A DNA stretch of 64,000 nt from Stenotrophomonas beteli (GCF_001431665.1 NZ_LLXV01000057.1:40788-104787); one strand, 5' to 3'; shown: positions 19,318 to 28,505, counted from the stretch's first letter. Numbers and translations are program-made. The notes: generated by a model from the letters alone, not told the origin.

Positions 19318-19335
19318 TTTGCACCGCGGTGTCAT
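19318..19335. promoter_or_regulatory. Putative LacI-type operator, copy 3
   Basis: On the minus strand this reads ATGACACCGCGGTGCAAA, the most symmetric copy of the motif, with an ACCGCGGT core. It overlaps the end of the esterase gene and lies upstream of the dioxygenase gene. Confidence 0.6.
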
Positions 19336-20957
19336 CACTGCGTACCGCGCTGCACGAACGGTACTTTCGCGTACAGCGCACGTTCGCCGGCACGAGGATC
19401 GTCCACCACGCCGCTCTGGCGATCGAACAGCATGGTCTGCCGCCGGGGCAGCGCGTAGGATGGCCATTGCGGCATTCCGCGATGATTGGGGTCGCCGTTG
19501 CGCGCGAAGGCGATCAGTGCGTCGCTCATTGTCGCCGCCAGCGTATGCGCATCCGCGCCGCCACCGGTGCGTGCGCCGGGCAGGCCGGCGTTGTCGAACA
19601 CCAGTGGGATGTCCAGCGTGTGGAAGGCGCGCAGCCGGCCTTGCTCCACCGGTGAGCCCCAGTCCAGCTGGTAGGCCCAGGTGGGCGCGGCCCCACTGGG
19701 CTGGCGCGCACGCGCTTCCAGTTCTTCCACTGCGCCGCGCCAGGAACGGCCTGCGGTAGTGGCCGCGAAGAACACCTCCGAAGGCGTGTAATGCGGGTAC
19801 AGGCGCCGATACTCGGCGATCACCGCCTGCGGCAGCAGATCCACGAACTGCTGGCGTTGCAGCTGTGCCGGCAGCGTCTCCCAGGTCAAGGTGAAGTTGG
19901 CCGGATCGTTGCCGAGGAAGGCGCGGGTCTCGTCGCGCGTATTGCCGATCACCATCGGAATGCTGGCCGACTGCCGCGGTGCCTGCGGCCAGAACGGATG
20001 CACCGGAAGGGAGACTTCGTCCAGTACCGGCCCGAAGTACAGCGATGTGCTTTCCACCCGCGATGGATCGCGGGCACGGGTGGCTGCAAGCAGATCGGCG
20101 GCCGGGAGCCGCAGCAGGGCAGACAGGTCCTTTGCACCCACTGCCTCCATTGCAATGGCGGCGCGCTGTGCGGCGGCACGCGGGCCGGCCGCGGTGACCT
20201 GCTGCCCGCTCATCGTCCACGCGCGCTGGAACAGGCCGCGTGCCGCCGGCATCGCCATCAGCGTGGCGATCTTGGCGCCGCCCCCGGACTGGCCGAACAC
20301 GGTGATGTTTCCAGCGTCACCGCCGAAGATCGCCGCGTGTTCGCGTACCCACTGCAGCGCCTGTACCAGGTCGAGCTGGCCGACATTCCCCGACGCGGCG
20401 TAGCGTGCGTCGCCAAGTGCGCCCAGGTACAGGTAACCGAAGGTGTTCAGCCGATGATTGACGGTCACCACCACCACATCGCCGCGGCGGCACAGCGCAC
20501 TGCCGTCGTACAGCGGATCGCTGCCGGAGCCGTTGTTGAACCCACCCCCGTGTATGTAGACCAGCACCGGGCGGCGGCCGCCATCCCCCAGTGCGGGGGT
20601 CCAGACGTTGAGGAACAGGCAGTCTTCGCTGCCGGGGCCTTCCGCGCCGCCCTGCGGTGCGGCCGCGCCATAGTCCAATGCATCGGCGATCCCGTTCCAT
20701 GCCGCTTCCCGGCGTGGTGGCTGGAAGCGATGGGTGCCGGTATCGGCGCCGTAGCGCACGCCGCGGAATACCAGCACGCCTTGTTCATGCTGGCCGCGCA
20801 GGCGCCCCCCGCGCACGCGGACGATCGGCAAGCGTTCGTCGCGTGCACCGGGCAACGCCGCTGCCGGCAGTGCCACCAGCGTGGCCGTGGCCAACGCCCA
20901 GCGCGCGCTGTCGCGCAGGAAACGGCGGCGCTGCAGATCGTCGGGTGCTCCCGTCAT
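19335..20957 (-). CDS. Type B carboxylesterase, Tat-exported
   Basis: A 540-residue alpha/beta-hydrolase of the para-nitrobenzyl esterase/carboxylesterase type B family. The nucleophile is in FGQSGGGAK, and the oxyanion segment is YIHGGGFNNGSG. It opens with a twin-arginine signal (QRRRFLRDSARW), so the enzyme is probably folded before export. The ATG at 20957 overlaps the stop codon of the upstream hydrolase gene as ATGA, indicating translational coupling. It probably removes acyl or phenolic ester groups from the substrate polysaccharide; which ester is cleaved cannot be read from the sequence. Confidence 0.88.
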   Translation of the reverse strand: MTGAPDDLQRRRFLRDSARWALATATLVALPAAALPGARDERLPIVRVRGGRLRGQHEQGVLVFRGVRYGADTGTHRFQPPRREAAWNGIADALDYGAAAPQGGAEGPGSEDCLFLNVWTPALGDGGRRPVLVYIHGGGFNNGSGSDPLYDGSALCRRGDVVVVTVNHRLNTFGYLYLGALGDARYAASGNVGQLDLVQALQWVREHAAIFGGDAGNITVFGQSGGGAKIATLMAMPAARGLFQRAWTMSGQQVTAAGPRAAAQRAAIAMEAVGAKDLSALLRLPAADLLAATRARDPSRVESTSLYFGPVLDEVSLPVHPFWPQAPRQSASIPMVIGNTRDETRAFLGNDPANFTLTWETLPAQLQRQQFVDLLPQAVIAEYRRLYPHYTPSEVFFAATTAGRSWRGAVEELEARARQPSGAAPTWAYQLDWGSPVEQGRLRAFHTLDIPLVFDNAGLPGARTGGGADAHTLAATMSDALIAFARNGDPNHRGMPQWPSYALPRRQTMLFDRQSGVVDDPRAGERALYAKVPFVQRGTQ

Positions 20958-21946
20958 CGGCTGCCCTCCGCACCCTTTCCTGCTGTCAGCCATGCCTGTG
21001 CCAGCGCTGGCCACTGCGCCAGGGTGGAGCCGGGCTGCAGGTGCATGCCGAAGCCGTGGCCACCATGGGCGAACACATGCAGTTCGTGCTCGACACCCGC
21101 CCTGGCCAGCGCCTGCGCCATCGCCTCGCTGTTGTGCACGCTGACCACGCGATCGTCGTTGGCATGGATCAGCATGGTCGGTGGCATGTCCGCGCGCACG
21201 TGCTCCTGCACCGAGTACTGGGCCGCCAATGCGGGGTCAGGGTGCTCGCCCAGCAATCGCCCGCGCGAACCGCTGTGCGCATGCGCGCCCATGTCGATGA
21301 CCGGGTAGACCAGCACCGCCCGTGCCGGGCGCGCGCTCAGTTGATCGATCGCATCGCGTGCGGGATAGACCGGCGCATCGAAGCCAGTGGCCAGCCGCGC
21401 AGCCACGTGGCCGCCGGCGGAAAAGCCCATGACCGCCACATTGTCAGCCTCCAGGCCGCGGCGTGCGGCCTGGTCGCGCACGACCCGCAGCGCACGCTGG
21501 GCATCGGCCAGCGCCGCCTGGCGGTCCCTGCCCGGCTGCGGCAGGCGATAGCGAAGCACGAACAGGGTGAAGCCTGCCCGCTGCACCCAGTCCGGTACCA
21601 GCGCGCTGTCCTCCTTGTCGATCACTACCCGCTGGTAGCCGCCGCCCGGGATGACCAGCACCGCCTGCCCGTTCGGACGTGGCGGCGCGTGCACGATCAT
21701 GTACGGCGCATCGATCCCGTCCACGAACCGGTCCGGATGGGCCGGTTCGGGGCTGCGCTCAACCACCCGCGCCTTCCGTGCCGGAGCGCTCAGGCCAGGA
21801 ACCTGGCCGTCCGGCCACAGCGGCAGGCGTTCGCCCGCCACCTCCCCGGCAAGTCGCTGGCCGTCGCGCAGCGGGACGTCGGTGGCACGTGCCGGGGCTA
21901 CCGTCAGCAGAACGGACAGGCACAGCACAAGAGGGGGCAGACGCAT
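20954..21946 (-). CDS. Secreted alpha/beta-hydrolase, acetylxylan-esterase-like
   Basis: A 330-residue exported hydrolase with a signal peptide (about 1-22) and the fold of BD-FAE/acetylxylan esterases. The oxyanion motif is VIPGGGYQRVV and the serine motif is GFSAGGHVAARLA. A late Asp (IHANDDRVV) and His (AHGGHGFG) complete the triad. The start at 21946 is the first ATG giving a signal peptide. It is the first gene of a two-gene esterase operon on the minus strand that diverges from the hydratase-TRAP operon, with an operator in the shared control region. Deacetylation of the polymer or its oligomers is the likely role. Confidence 0.87.
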   Translation of the reverse strand: MRLPPLVLCLSVLLTVAPARATDVPLRDGQRLAGEVAGERLPLWPDGQVPGLSAPARKARVVERSPEPAHPDRFVDGIDAPYMIVHAPPRPNGQAVLVIPGGGYQRVVIDKEDSALVPDWVQRAGFTLFVLRYRLPQPGRDRQAALADAQRALRVVRDQAARRGLEADNVAVMGFSAGGHVAARLATGFDAPVYPARDAIDQLSARPARAVLVYPVIDMGAHAHSGSRGRLLGEHPDPALAAQYSVQEHVRADMPPTMLIHANDDRVVSVHNSEAMAQALARAGVEHELHVFAHGGHGFGMHLQPGSTLAQWPALAQAWLTAGKGAEGSR

Positions 21947-22026
21947 GGCGGACCGGGCTCCAGCGAAGGGTGGGCAGCGTGCCGCAGGCGCCCCGGAAGC
22001 GGGTGTGATGCGCTGCGGCTTGCGTG

Positions 22027-22044
22027 ATGACACCGGTTTACCAT
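22027..22044. promoter_or_regulatory. Putative LacI-type operator, copy 4
   Basis: ATGACACCGGTTTACCAT lies between the divergent esterase operon (start at 21946) and the hydratase-TRAP operon (start near 22103), where it could control both. Confidence 0.65.
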
Positions 22045-22102
22045 ATACACCTCCTGCAGACGCTGTCGATGGGCAGTGCAACAACGCAGAGGGAGACCGT
22101 TC

Positions 22103-22930
22103 TTGAGCAACGAACACGGCACACAGGGGCAGAGGCCGGCGCCGGACGGTGCAGCCGCCATCGCCCGCGCCTTCACCGATGCACGCCGCGCAGGCAAGGC
22201 CCTGCCCGCGTTCCCCGGAGAGATCCCCGGCGATCTGGTGGCTGCCTACCACGTGCAGGACCAGGCCATCGGTCTGTGGAGCGATACGGTGGTCGGCTGG
22301 AAGGTGGGTTACATCGCTGCCGAGCGCCGCGACGGCTCCGGCGATGAGCGCCTGCTGGGGCCGATCTTCAAACGTCAGCTCTGGAATGATACCGGTGGAA
22401 CAAGCGACATCCCGGTCTTCGTCGGGGGCTTCGGCGCAGTCGAAGCAGAGTACGTGCTGGAGCTGTTGGAGGACGCGCCGGCCGGACAGCTGCACTGGTC
22501 CCCGGAACAGGCCGAAGCGCTGCCTGCGCGCCTCTATATCGGCGTGGAAGTGGCCAGCAGTCCGCTCGCCACCATCAACGAACTCGGTCCGCGCGTGGTG
22601 GTGTCCGACTTTGGCAACAACAACGGCTTGGTGCTGGGCCCGGAGATCGTCGACTGGACCGGACGCGACGAAAACTCGCTGCGTGCCGAGACACTGATCG
22701 AAGGTGAGGTGGTCGGCACCGGTGGCGCCACCCGCCTGCCCGGTGGCCTGCGGGCGGCCTATGCCTTCGCGCTGTCCCGTTCGGCCCTGCGTGGCCGGCC
22801 GCTGCGCAAGGGCGACCTGATCGCCACCGGCAATGCCACCGGCATCCACGATATCGAGGCAGGACAAACGGCGCTGGTGCGCTTTGCCGGCTTCGGTGAC
22901 ATTGCCTGCCGGGCCGTGCCCGCGGGATGA
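22103..22930 (+). CDS. 2-keto-4-pentenoate hydratase-like protein (FAH/MhpD superfamily)
   Basis: The protein resembles the FAH-fold hydratases that act on 2-keto acids with a divalent metal. Recognisable stretches are VVGWKVGYIAAERR, GAVEAEYVLELL (with the probable metal-binding Glu-x-Glu) and KGDLIATGNATGIHDI. The start is uncertain: a TTG at 22103 behind GAGGGAGA gives 275 residues starting LSNEHGT, and a GTG at 22076 is an alternative. It is the first gene of a probable six-gene operon with TRAP transporter, GH43 and regulator genes. A role on a 2-keto-3-deoxy sugar acid side branch is plausible, but the substrate is not known. Confidence 0.8.
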   Translation: MSNEHGTQGQRPAPDGAAAIARAFTDARRAGKALPAFPGEIPGDLVAAYHVQDQAIGLWSDTVVGWKVGYIAAERRDGSGDERLLGPIFKRQLWNDTGGTSDIPVFVGGFGAVEAEYVLELLEDAPAGQLHWSPEQAEALPARLYIGVEVASSPLATINELGPRVVVSDFGNNNGLVLGPEIVDWTGRDENSLRAETLIEGEVVGTGGATRLPGGLRAAYAFALSRSALRGRPLRKGDLIATGNATGIHDIEAGQTALVRFAGFGDIACRAVPAG

Positions 22931-22970
22931 CCGCGGGGCTGCCCTGGTGAACACGCGCGGGAGGGCGCAG

Positions 22971-23972
22971 ATGATCACACGACGTAACTTCCTGGCCGGT
23001 GGCGCTGCTGCCCTGGTTACCCCGATGCTCGCCGCCTGTGGCCGCGGGCCGGGCAGCGATATGGCCGGTGGCGCGCTGTTGACCGCCACCGACGTGCATG
23101 TGGCCGACTACCCTACCGTCACCGCGGTGAAGTGGATCGGCGAAACGCTGCAGCGCGAAACCAACGGCCGCCTGCGCCTGCGCCAGTACCACTCCGGCCA
23201 GCTGGGCCGCGAATCCGAGGCGATCGACATGGCGCGCTTCGGTGCCATCGATATCACCCGCGTGTATGCCGGTGCGCTGAACAATGCCTTTCCGCTGACC
23301 CAGGCGCTGTGCCTGCCCTACGTGTTCACGTCGGTGGCGCACCAGCGTGCCGCGTTGGATGACGGCGTGGCCGAAGCCGTGCTGCGCGGCTTCCAGGGCC
23401 GCGGCCTGGTCGGCCTGGCGATCTACGATTCCGGTGCACGCTGCTTCTACAACACCAAGCACCCCATCGTTTCGCCCAAGGACCTGCACGGCCTGAAGCT
23501 GCGCGTCGCCTCATCGGACATCTTCATCCAGCTGATGCGCCTGCTCGGCGCCAACCCGACGCCGATGTCGCTGGGCGACACGTTCTCCGGCATGGAAACC
23601 CACATGATAGATGGCGCCGAGAACAACATGCGCAGCTTCCATTCCAGCCGCCATTTCGAAGCGGCGCACTACTGGTCGCAGAGCGACCATTCGTACGCGC
23701 CGGACGTGTTGCTGATGTCGCGTGCCAGCTTCGAACGCCTGTCGCCCGACGACCGCCAGCTGCTGCTGCAGACCGCGCGCGCATCGGTGAAGGTGATGCG
23801 CGAGCAGTGGGATGCGTCGGAGGACGCCGCACGCCGCGCCGTGCTGGCCTATGGGGTGAAAGCCAACGAGGTGGACATGCCCGCCTTCCGCACCGCCGCC
23901 CAGCCGCTGCTGCAGCAGTACCTGCAGCAGCCGGAGATCGCCGCGCTGGTCGACCGCATCCGCGCCGCCTGA
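22971..23972 (+). CDS. TRAP transporter substrate-binding protein, DctP family
   Basis: A 333-residue solute-binding protein for a tripartite ATP-independent periplasmic transporter. The N-terminus combines a twin-arginine motif (TRRNFLAGG) with a lipobox ending at Cys23 (MLAAC), so it is probably a lipid-anchored, possibly Tat-exported protein. The DctP fold is indicated by LRVASSDIFIQLMRLLGANP and the GMETHMIDGAENN segment; the arginine in LKLRVASS is where this family binds a substrate carboxylate. It is followed by the DctQ and DctM genes with gaps of 10 and 3 bp. Context points to uronates or unsaturated uronide products as ligand. Confidence 0.92.
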   Translation: MITRRNFLAGGAAALVTPMLAACGRGPGSDMAGGALLTATDVHVADYPTVTAVKWIGETLQRETNGRLRLRQYHSGQLGRESEAIDMARFGAIDITRVYAGALNNAFPLTQALCLPYVFTSVAHQRAALDDGVAEAVLRGFQGRGLVGLAIYDSGARCFYNTKHPIVSPKDLHGLKLRVASSDIFIQLMRLLGANPTPMSLGDTFSGMETHMIDGAENNMRSFHSSRHFEAAHYWSQSDHSYAPDVLLMSRASFERLSPDDRQLLLQTARASVKVMREQWDASEDAARRAVLAYGVKANEVDMPAFRTAAQPLLQQYLQQPEIAALVDRIRAA

Positions 23973-23982
23973 GGACACTGCC

Positions 23983-24513
23983 ATGACCGAGACGACGACG
24001 CCCGCCACCGGGCCTGGCCAGCGCCTGCTGGACCGCATCGCCGACATCGCCATCTACGGCGCCGTTGCTGCCCTGCTGGGGCTGGTGGTGGTGCAGGGCT
24101 GGCAGGTGTTCGCGCGCTACGTGATCAACGATTCGCCCAGCTGGACCGAGCCGGTCACGCTGCTGCTGCTGGCCACGGCGATGAGCCTGGGTGCCGCCTG
24201 CGGTGTGCATACCAACCGCCACTTCGGCTTCTTCCTGCTGCATGCCTGCATGGGCCCCGGCCTGCGCCGTGCGGTGGACGTGCTGGTGCAGCTGGTTGTG
24301 GCGGTGCTGGGAGGCTTCATCGCCTTCTGGTCGGGCGATCTGCTGCTCGACGGCCTGGACATCAAGACCGCCGGCGCCGATCTGCCGCAGAGCATCAACT
24401 ACCTGCCACTGGCGGTGGGCGGCGGGCTGATGCTGCTGTTCGCGCTGAACCGTGCGTGGAACGCGCTGCAGGCCCGCGCCACCGGCGCCGAAGACGCTGA
24501 AGGAGATCGTTGA
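23983..24513 (+). CDS. TRAP transporter small permease, DctQ family
   Basis: This 176-residue inner-membrane protein has four predicted transmembrane helices (about 20-40, 52-75, 95-115 and 140-160). The family motif around the second helix reads FARYVINDSPSWTEPVTLLL. It pairs with the large DctM permease encoded 3 bp downstream and with the DctP lipoprotein upstream. Confidence 0.9.
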   Translation: MTETTTPATGPGQRLLDRIADIAIYGAVAALLGLVVVQGWQVFARYVINDSPSWTEPVTLLLLATAMSLGAACGVHTNRHFGFFLLHACMGPGLRRAVDVLVQLVVAVLGGFIAFWSGDLLLDGLDIKTAGADLPQSINYLPLAVGGGLMLLFALNRAWNALQARATGAEDAEGDR

Positions 24514-24516
24514 TCC

Positions 24517-25800
24517 ATGGGTATCACCATCCTGTTCTCCGTGTTTGCCGTGTTGCTGCTGCTCGGCGTGCCGGTGGCTTACGCGCTGGCCGCAGCCGCG
24601 CTGGCCACTCTGCTCTACCTGGATATTCCCAGCATCGTGCTGGTGCAGCAGATCTCGGCCGGTACCGGCTCGGCCTCGCTGATCGCCATTCCGTTGTTCA
24701 TCTTCGCGGGCGAGATCATGATGCGCGGCGGCATCTCGGAGCGCCTGATCGCCCTGGCCTCGTCGCTGGTTGGCCGCTTGCGCGGTGGCCTCGGCCAGGT
24801 CTCGATCCTGTCCTCGCTGTTCTTCGGCGGCGTGTCCGGCTCGGCCATCGCCGACGTTTCGGCAGTCGGCGGCACGATGATCCCGCAGATGGTCAAGCGC
24901 GGCTACGACCGCGATTTCGCCGTCAACGTCAGCATTACCGCCGCGCTGGTGGCGCTGCTGGTGCCGCCGTCGCACAACCTGATCCTGTTCTCGGCCGCTG
25001 CCGGCGGCGGCCTGTCCATCGCCGACCTGTTCGCCGCCGGCATTGTCCCCGCGCTGCTGATGACGCTGGCGCTGATGGTCACAGGCTATGCGGTGGCGCG
25101 CCGCCGCGGCTATGGCGTGGAGGTCTTTCCCGGCTGGCGCGCCGTGGCCCTGCGCATCGTCTCCGCCCTGCCCGGCCTGGGCCTGGTCGCGCTGATCTTC
25201 ATCGGCATCCGTGCCGGCATCTTCACCGCGGTGGAAAGCGCAGCCATCGCCGTGGTCTACGCCTTGCTGGTGACCACCGTGCTGTACCGGCAACTGCGCT
25301 GGCGCGAGTTCTTCGACACCGTCATCCATGCCGCGCGCAGCACGGGCGTGATCCTGTTCGTGATTGCCACCGCCGCCGTGTTTGGCTGGCTGCTGGCCTA
25401 CCTGCAGGTGCCCGCGGCCGCCGTCGAGTTCCTGCAGTCGTTCGCGCACAGCCAGTTCATGGTGCTGCTGATGATCGTGGTGATGCTGCTGCTGCTGGGC
25501 ACCTTCATGGACCTGGCGCCGATGATCCTGATCTGCACGCCGATCTTCCTGCCGGTGGCCCGCGCCTACGGCATCGATCCGATCCACTTCGGCCTGGTGC
25601 TGGTGCTCACCGGTGGCCTGGGTCTGGTCACGCCCCCGGTAGGCTCGGTGCTGTTCATCGGCACGGCCATCGGCAAGATCAGCGTGGGCCAGAGCATGCG
25701 CACCATCTGGCCGTTCTGGTTCGCCGCGCTCGCCGTGCTGCTGGTCGTGGCCTTCTTCCCCTCACTGTCGCTGTGGCTGCCCGCCGCGCTGCGCGGCTGA
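24517..25800 (+). CDS. TRAP transporter large permease, DctM family
   Basis: A 427-residue sodium-coupled transporter subunit with about 12 transmembrane segments. Conserved stretches include LFFGGVSGSAIADVSAVGG, VPPSHNLILFSAAAGGGLS and GGLGLVTPPVGSVLFIG, corresponding to the two re-entrant hairpin regions of the family. With DctP and DctQ it forms a complete TRAP system that probably imports products of the secreted enzymes across the inner membrane. Confidence 0.94.
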   Translation: MGITILFSVFAVLLLLGVPVAYALAAAALATLLYLDIPSIVLVQQISAGTGSASLIAIPLFIFAGEIMMRGGISERLIALASSLVGRLRGGLGQVSILSSLFFGGVSGSAIADVSAVGGTMIPQMVKRGYDRDFAVNVSITAALVALLVPPSHNLILFSAAAGGGLSIADLFAAGIVPALLMTLALMVTGYAVARRRGYGVEVFPGWRAVALRIVSALPGLGLVALIFIGIRAGIFTAVESAAIAVVYALLVTTVLYRQLRWREFFDTVIHAARSTGVILFVIATAAVFGWLLAYLQVPAAAVEFLQSFAHSQFMVLLMIVVMLLLLGTFMDLAPMILICTPIFLPVARAYGIDPIHFGLVLVLTGGLGLVTPPVGSVLFIGTAIGKISVGQSMRTIWPFWFAALAVLLVVAFFPSLSLWLPAALRG

Positions 25801-25817
25801 GCCACAAGGAGACTGCC

Positions 25818-27407
25818 ATGCGTGCACTGCGTATCGCCGCCACCGTCACTCTGCTCGCGCTGTTGCTGCCGGCACGGCCTGCACCCGCGGCGGAGACCGC
25901 GCGCGCCCCGGCGCAGTGGGCGCGGGGGCTGGAACAGCAGCGCCAGGCGGACCGTGGCGATGGCACGTTCCTCAATCCGGTGCTGGCCGGCGACCATCCG
26001 GATCCCTCGGTGCTCAAGGACGGAGACGATTACTACCTCACGCTGTCGTCGTTCGACGCCTATCCCGGCCTGCCGATCTGGCACTCGCGCGACCTGGTGA
26101 ACTGGCAGCCGCTGGGCCATGCGATCACCCGCAACGTGGGGGCGATCTGGGCGCCGGACATCGTCAAGCACCGGGGGCGCTACTTCATCTACTTCCCGGC
26201 CCGCACCGGCGAGCGCCGCAGCAACTTCGTGGTCTGGGCCGATGACATCAAGGGCCCGTGGAGCGCGCCGATCGACATCGGCCTGGGCGGCTACATCGAT
26301 CCCGGCCATGCAGTGGGTGAAGACGGCAAGCGCTACCTGTTCCTCAGTGGCGGTGATTACGTGCAGCTGGCCGACGACGGGTTGAGCGTGGTCGGCACGC
26401 CGAAACACGTCTATGACGGCTGGCGCTACCCGCAGGACTGGGACGTTGAGGCCTACGCGCAGGAAGGCCCGAAGATCCACGTCCGCGACGGCTGGTACTA
26501 CATGACCACGGCAGTGGGTGGCACCGCCGGTCCGCCGACCGGGCACATGGTGATCACGGCGCGCTCGCGTTCGATCCACGGACCATGGGAGAACGCGCCC
26601 AACAACCCGATCACGCGCACGCAGTCGGCGGCCGAGCCCTGGTGGTCACGCGGCCACGCGACGGTGATCGAAGGGACCGATGGACGCTGGTGGATGATGT
26701 ACCACGGGTACGAGAACGGCTTCTGGACGCTGGGTCGGCAGGCCCTGCTCGAACCGATCGAATGGACCGCTGACGGCTGGTTCCGGGCCACCGGCGGCGA
26801 CCTCGGCCAGCCACTGCGCAAGCCGGCCGGACAGGCGCTGTCGCCTCATGGCATGGCGCTGTCGGATGATTTCCGCGGCAGCACGCTTGGCCCACAGTGG
26901 GCGTTCTTCAACCCGGCGCAGGACGAGTACCGCCGGCTGGGCTTCAGTGGCAACGGCCTGGTCCTGCAGGGCAAGGGCAGCACGCCGCGCGATGCCTCGC
27001 CGCTGACCACCATCGCCGGCGACCGGGCCTACCAGTTCGAGGTGGAGATGGAGATCGCCCCCGGTGCCGTGGGCGGCGCGCTGCTGTTCTACAGCGACCG
27101 GCTGTACGTGGGCGTGGGCAGCAACGGCGAGTCGTTCATCATGCATCGCTACGGCGAGGAGCGCCCTGCCCGGCCGGCGCCGGGCCGCGGCGGCCGGCTG
27201 TGGTTGCGGGTGACCAACAACCGCCACATCGTCACCTTCCACTCCAGCACCGACGGGCACACTTGGCAGAAGTATCCGGTTCAGATGGAAGTGTCCGGAT
27301 ACCATCACAATGTCGCGGGCAGGTTCCTGGCGCTGAAGCCGGCGCTGTATGCGGCCGGCGACGGTGCGGTAACCTTCCGCAACTTCCGCTACCGCGCGCT
27401 GGACTGA
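25818..27407 (+). CDS. Secreted glycoside hydrolase, family 43-like
   Basis: The 529-residue protein has a signal peptide (about 1-25), a five-bladed propeller domain (about 50-340) and a C-terminal concanavalin-like beta-sandwich (about 345-529), the layout of GH43 beta-xylosidase/arabinofuranosidase enzymes. The catalytic base is probably Asp62 in HPDPSV. YIDPGHAV contains the pKa-modulating aspartate, and EAYAQEGPKIH contains the probable acid glutamate. It sits between the TRAP genes and the regulator gene with short gaps, so it is part of the operon. It probably removes arabinose, xylose or galactose side groups from the uronate polymer. Confidence 0.87.
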   Translation: MRALRIAATVTLLALLLPARPAPAAETARAPAQWARGLEQQRQADRGDGTFLNPVLAGDHPDPSVLKDGDDYYLTLSSFDAYPGLPIWHSRDLVNWQPLGHAITRNVGAIWAPDIVKHRGRYFIYFPARTGERRSNFVVWADDIKGPWSAPIDIGLGGYIDPGHAVGEDGKRYLFLSGGDYVQLADDGLSVVGTPKHVYDGWRYPQDWDVEAYAQEGPKIHVRDGWYYMTTAVGGTAGPPTGHMVITARSRSIHGPWENAPNNPITRTQSAAEPWWSRGHATVIEGTDGRWWMMYHGYENGFWTLGRQALLEPIEWTADGWFRATGGDLGQPLRKPAGQALSPHGMALSDDFRGSTLGPQWAFFNPAQDEYRRLGFSGNGLVLQGKGSTPRDASPLTTIAGDRAYQFEVEMEIAPGAVGGALLFYSDRLYVGVGSNGESFIMHRYGEERPARPAPGRGGRLWLRVTNNRHIVTFHSSTDGHTWQKYPVQMEVSGYHHNVAGRFLALKPALYAAGDGAVTFRNFRYRALD

Positions 27408-27446
27408 GCGCGGAGCCGGAATCCCCAGACTTACCGGGTTCAAAAC

Positions 27447-28505
27447 ATGTCAGTGCGCAACAAGAACGATGCCGCTACGCCGGCATTGGCGAAGGGCAAG
27501 GCAGCCACCATCAACGACATCGCGCGACTGTCGGGTGTATCCAAGAAAACGGTTTCAAGAATCATCAACAACTCGCCACTGGTGCGCAAGGACACGCGCG
27601 ACAAGGTGGAAGCGCTGATGCGTGAAGTGGGCTATACGCCCGATCCACTGGCCCGCGGGCTGGCGTTCCGCCGCTCCTTCCTGATCGGCATGGTCTACGA
27701 CAACCCCACCGCGCAGTACATCGTGGACATGCAGTACGGCGCGCTGGATGCATTGCGTGGATCCAGCTTCGAGCTGGTGGTGCATCCCTGTGACAGCCGC
27801 AGCCCCGGCTACATCGAAGGCGTGCGTCGCTTCGTGCAGCAGCAGAAGCTGCACGGCGTGATCCTGGTGCCGCGTGCCTCGGAAGACCAGGCGCTGGCGG
27901 ACATGCTGGATGAGATCGGCTGCCGGTTTACCCGCGTGGCAGCGCTGCCGCTGGACGAAAGCTCGCAGATGGTGGTCACCCATGACCGCGATGGTGCGGC
28001 CGAAGCCGCCGACTACCTGCTCTCGCTCGGCCACCGTGACATTGCCCTGGTGACCGGTCCCAGCGCCTACCGTTCGGCCCATGAACGTACTGCCGGCTTC
28101 ATCGACGCACTGTTGCAACGCGGTATCGAGCTGCCGAAGGACCGCATCATCGAGGCCGGCTACACCTTCGAATCCGGTGTAGCCGCTGCCGAGAAACTGC
28201 TGCTGGGCAAGCGCCGCCCGACCGCCATCTTCACCGGCAACGATGAAATGGCTGCCGGTATCTACAAGGTGGCGCTGCGCGCGGGCATCAACATTCCGCG
28301 CCAGCTGTCCATCGTCGGCTATGACGACAGCCCGCTGGCCTCGCGCCTGTGGCCCTCGCTGACCTCGGTGCGCCGGCACACGCGCGATACCGGGCGCACC
28401 GCCGCGGCGATGCTGATCCAGCCCGAAGGCCAGGCCGCGCTGCCCATTGCCAGCGTGCGGCCGCACCTGATCGTCCGCGATTCCTGCCAGCCGCCGGAGG
28501 ATTGA
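27447..28505 (+). CDS. LacI-family transcriptional regulator of the uronate locus
   Basis: This 352-residue regulator has an N-terminal LacI helix-turn-helix (about residues 15-60, TINDIARLSGVSKKTVSRII) with a hinge helix ending GLAFRRS, then a periplasmic-binding-protein-like sensor domain (VTGPSAYRSAHERTAGF, FTGNDEMAAGIYK). It closes the hydratase-TRAP-GH43 operon (39-bp gap) and lies directly upstream of kduI. Functionally it resembles the KdgR/UxuR-type LacI regulators of gammaproteobacteria, which sense 2-keto-3-deoxy sugar acids. Its probable binding sites are the five ATGACACCG-containing operators of this locus. The inducer is inferred from context only. Confidence 0.92.
   Translation: MSVRNKNDAATPALAKGKAATINDIARLSGVSKKTVSRIINNSPLVRKDTRDKVEALMREVGYTPDPLARGLAFRRSFLIGMVYDNPTAQYIVDMQYGALDALRGSSFELVVHPCDSRSPGYIEGVRRFVQQQKLHGVILVPRASEDQALADMLDEIGCRFTRVAALPLDESSQMVVTHDRDGAAEAADYLLSLGHRDIALVTGPSAYRSAHERTAGFIDALLQRGIELPKDRIIEAGYTFESGVAAAEKLLLGKRRPTAIFTGNDEMAAGIYKVALRAGINIPRQLSIVGYDDSPLASRLWPSLTSVRRHTRDTGRTAAAMLIQPEGQAALPIASVRPHLIVRDSCQPPED

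Noticed and set aside
20954..23089. 711-codon frame joining the hydrolase to an antisense stretch of the hydratase gene
   Set aside because: Only the part from 21946 downwards shows a signal peptide and alpha/beta-hydrolase motifs; the rest is antisense to the hydratase gene.
23524..25587. 687-codon open frame antisense to the TRAP genes
   Set aside because: The Gln/His/Arg/Asp-rich sequence is the mirror of hydrophobic codons in dctQ and dctM; it has no family resemblance.
24510..25800. Upstream extension of the GH43 frame through dctM
   Set aside because: The frame is open in dctM but reads as Arg/Gly/Pro-rich noise; the signal peptide at 25818 marks the real start.
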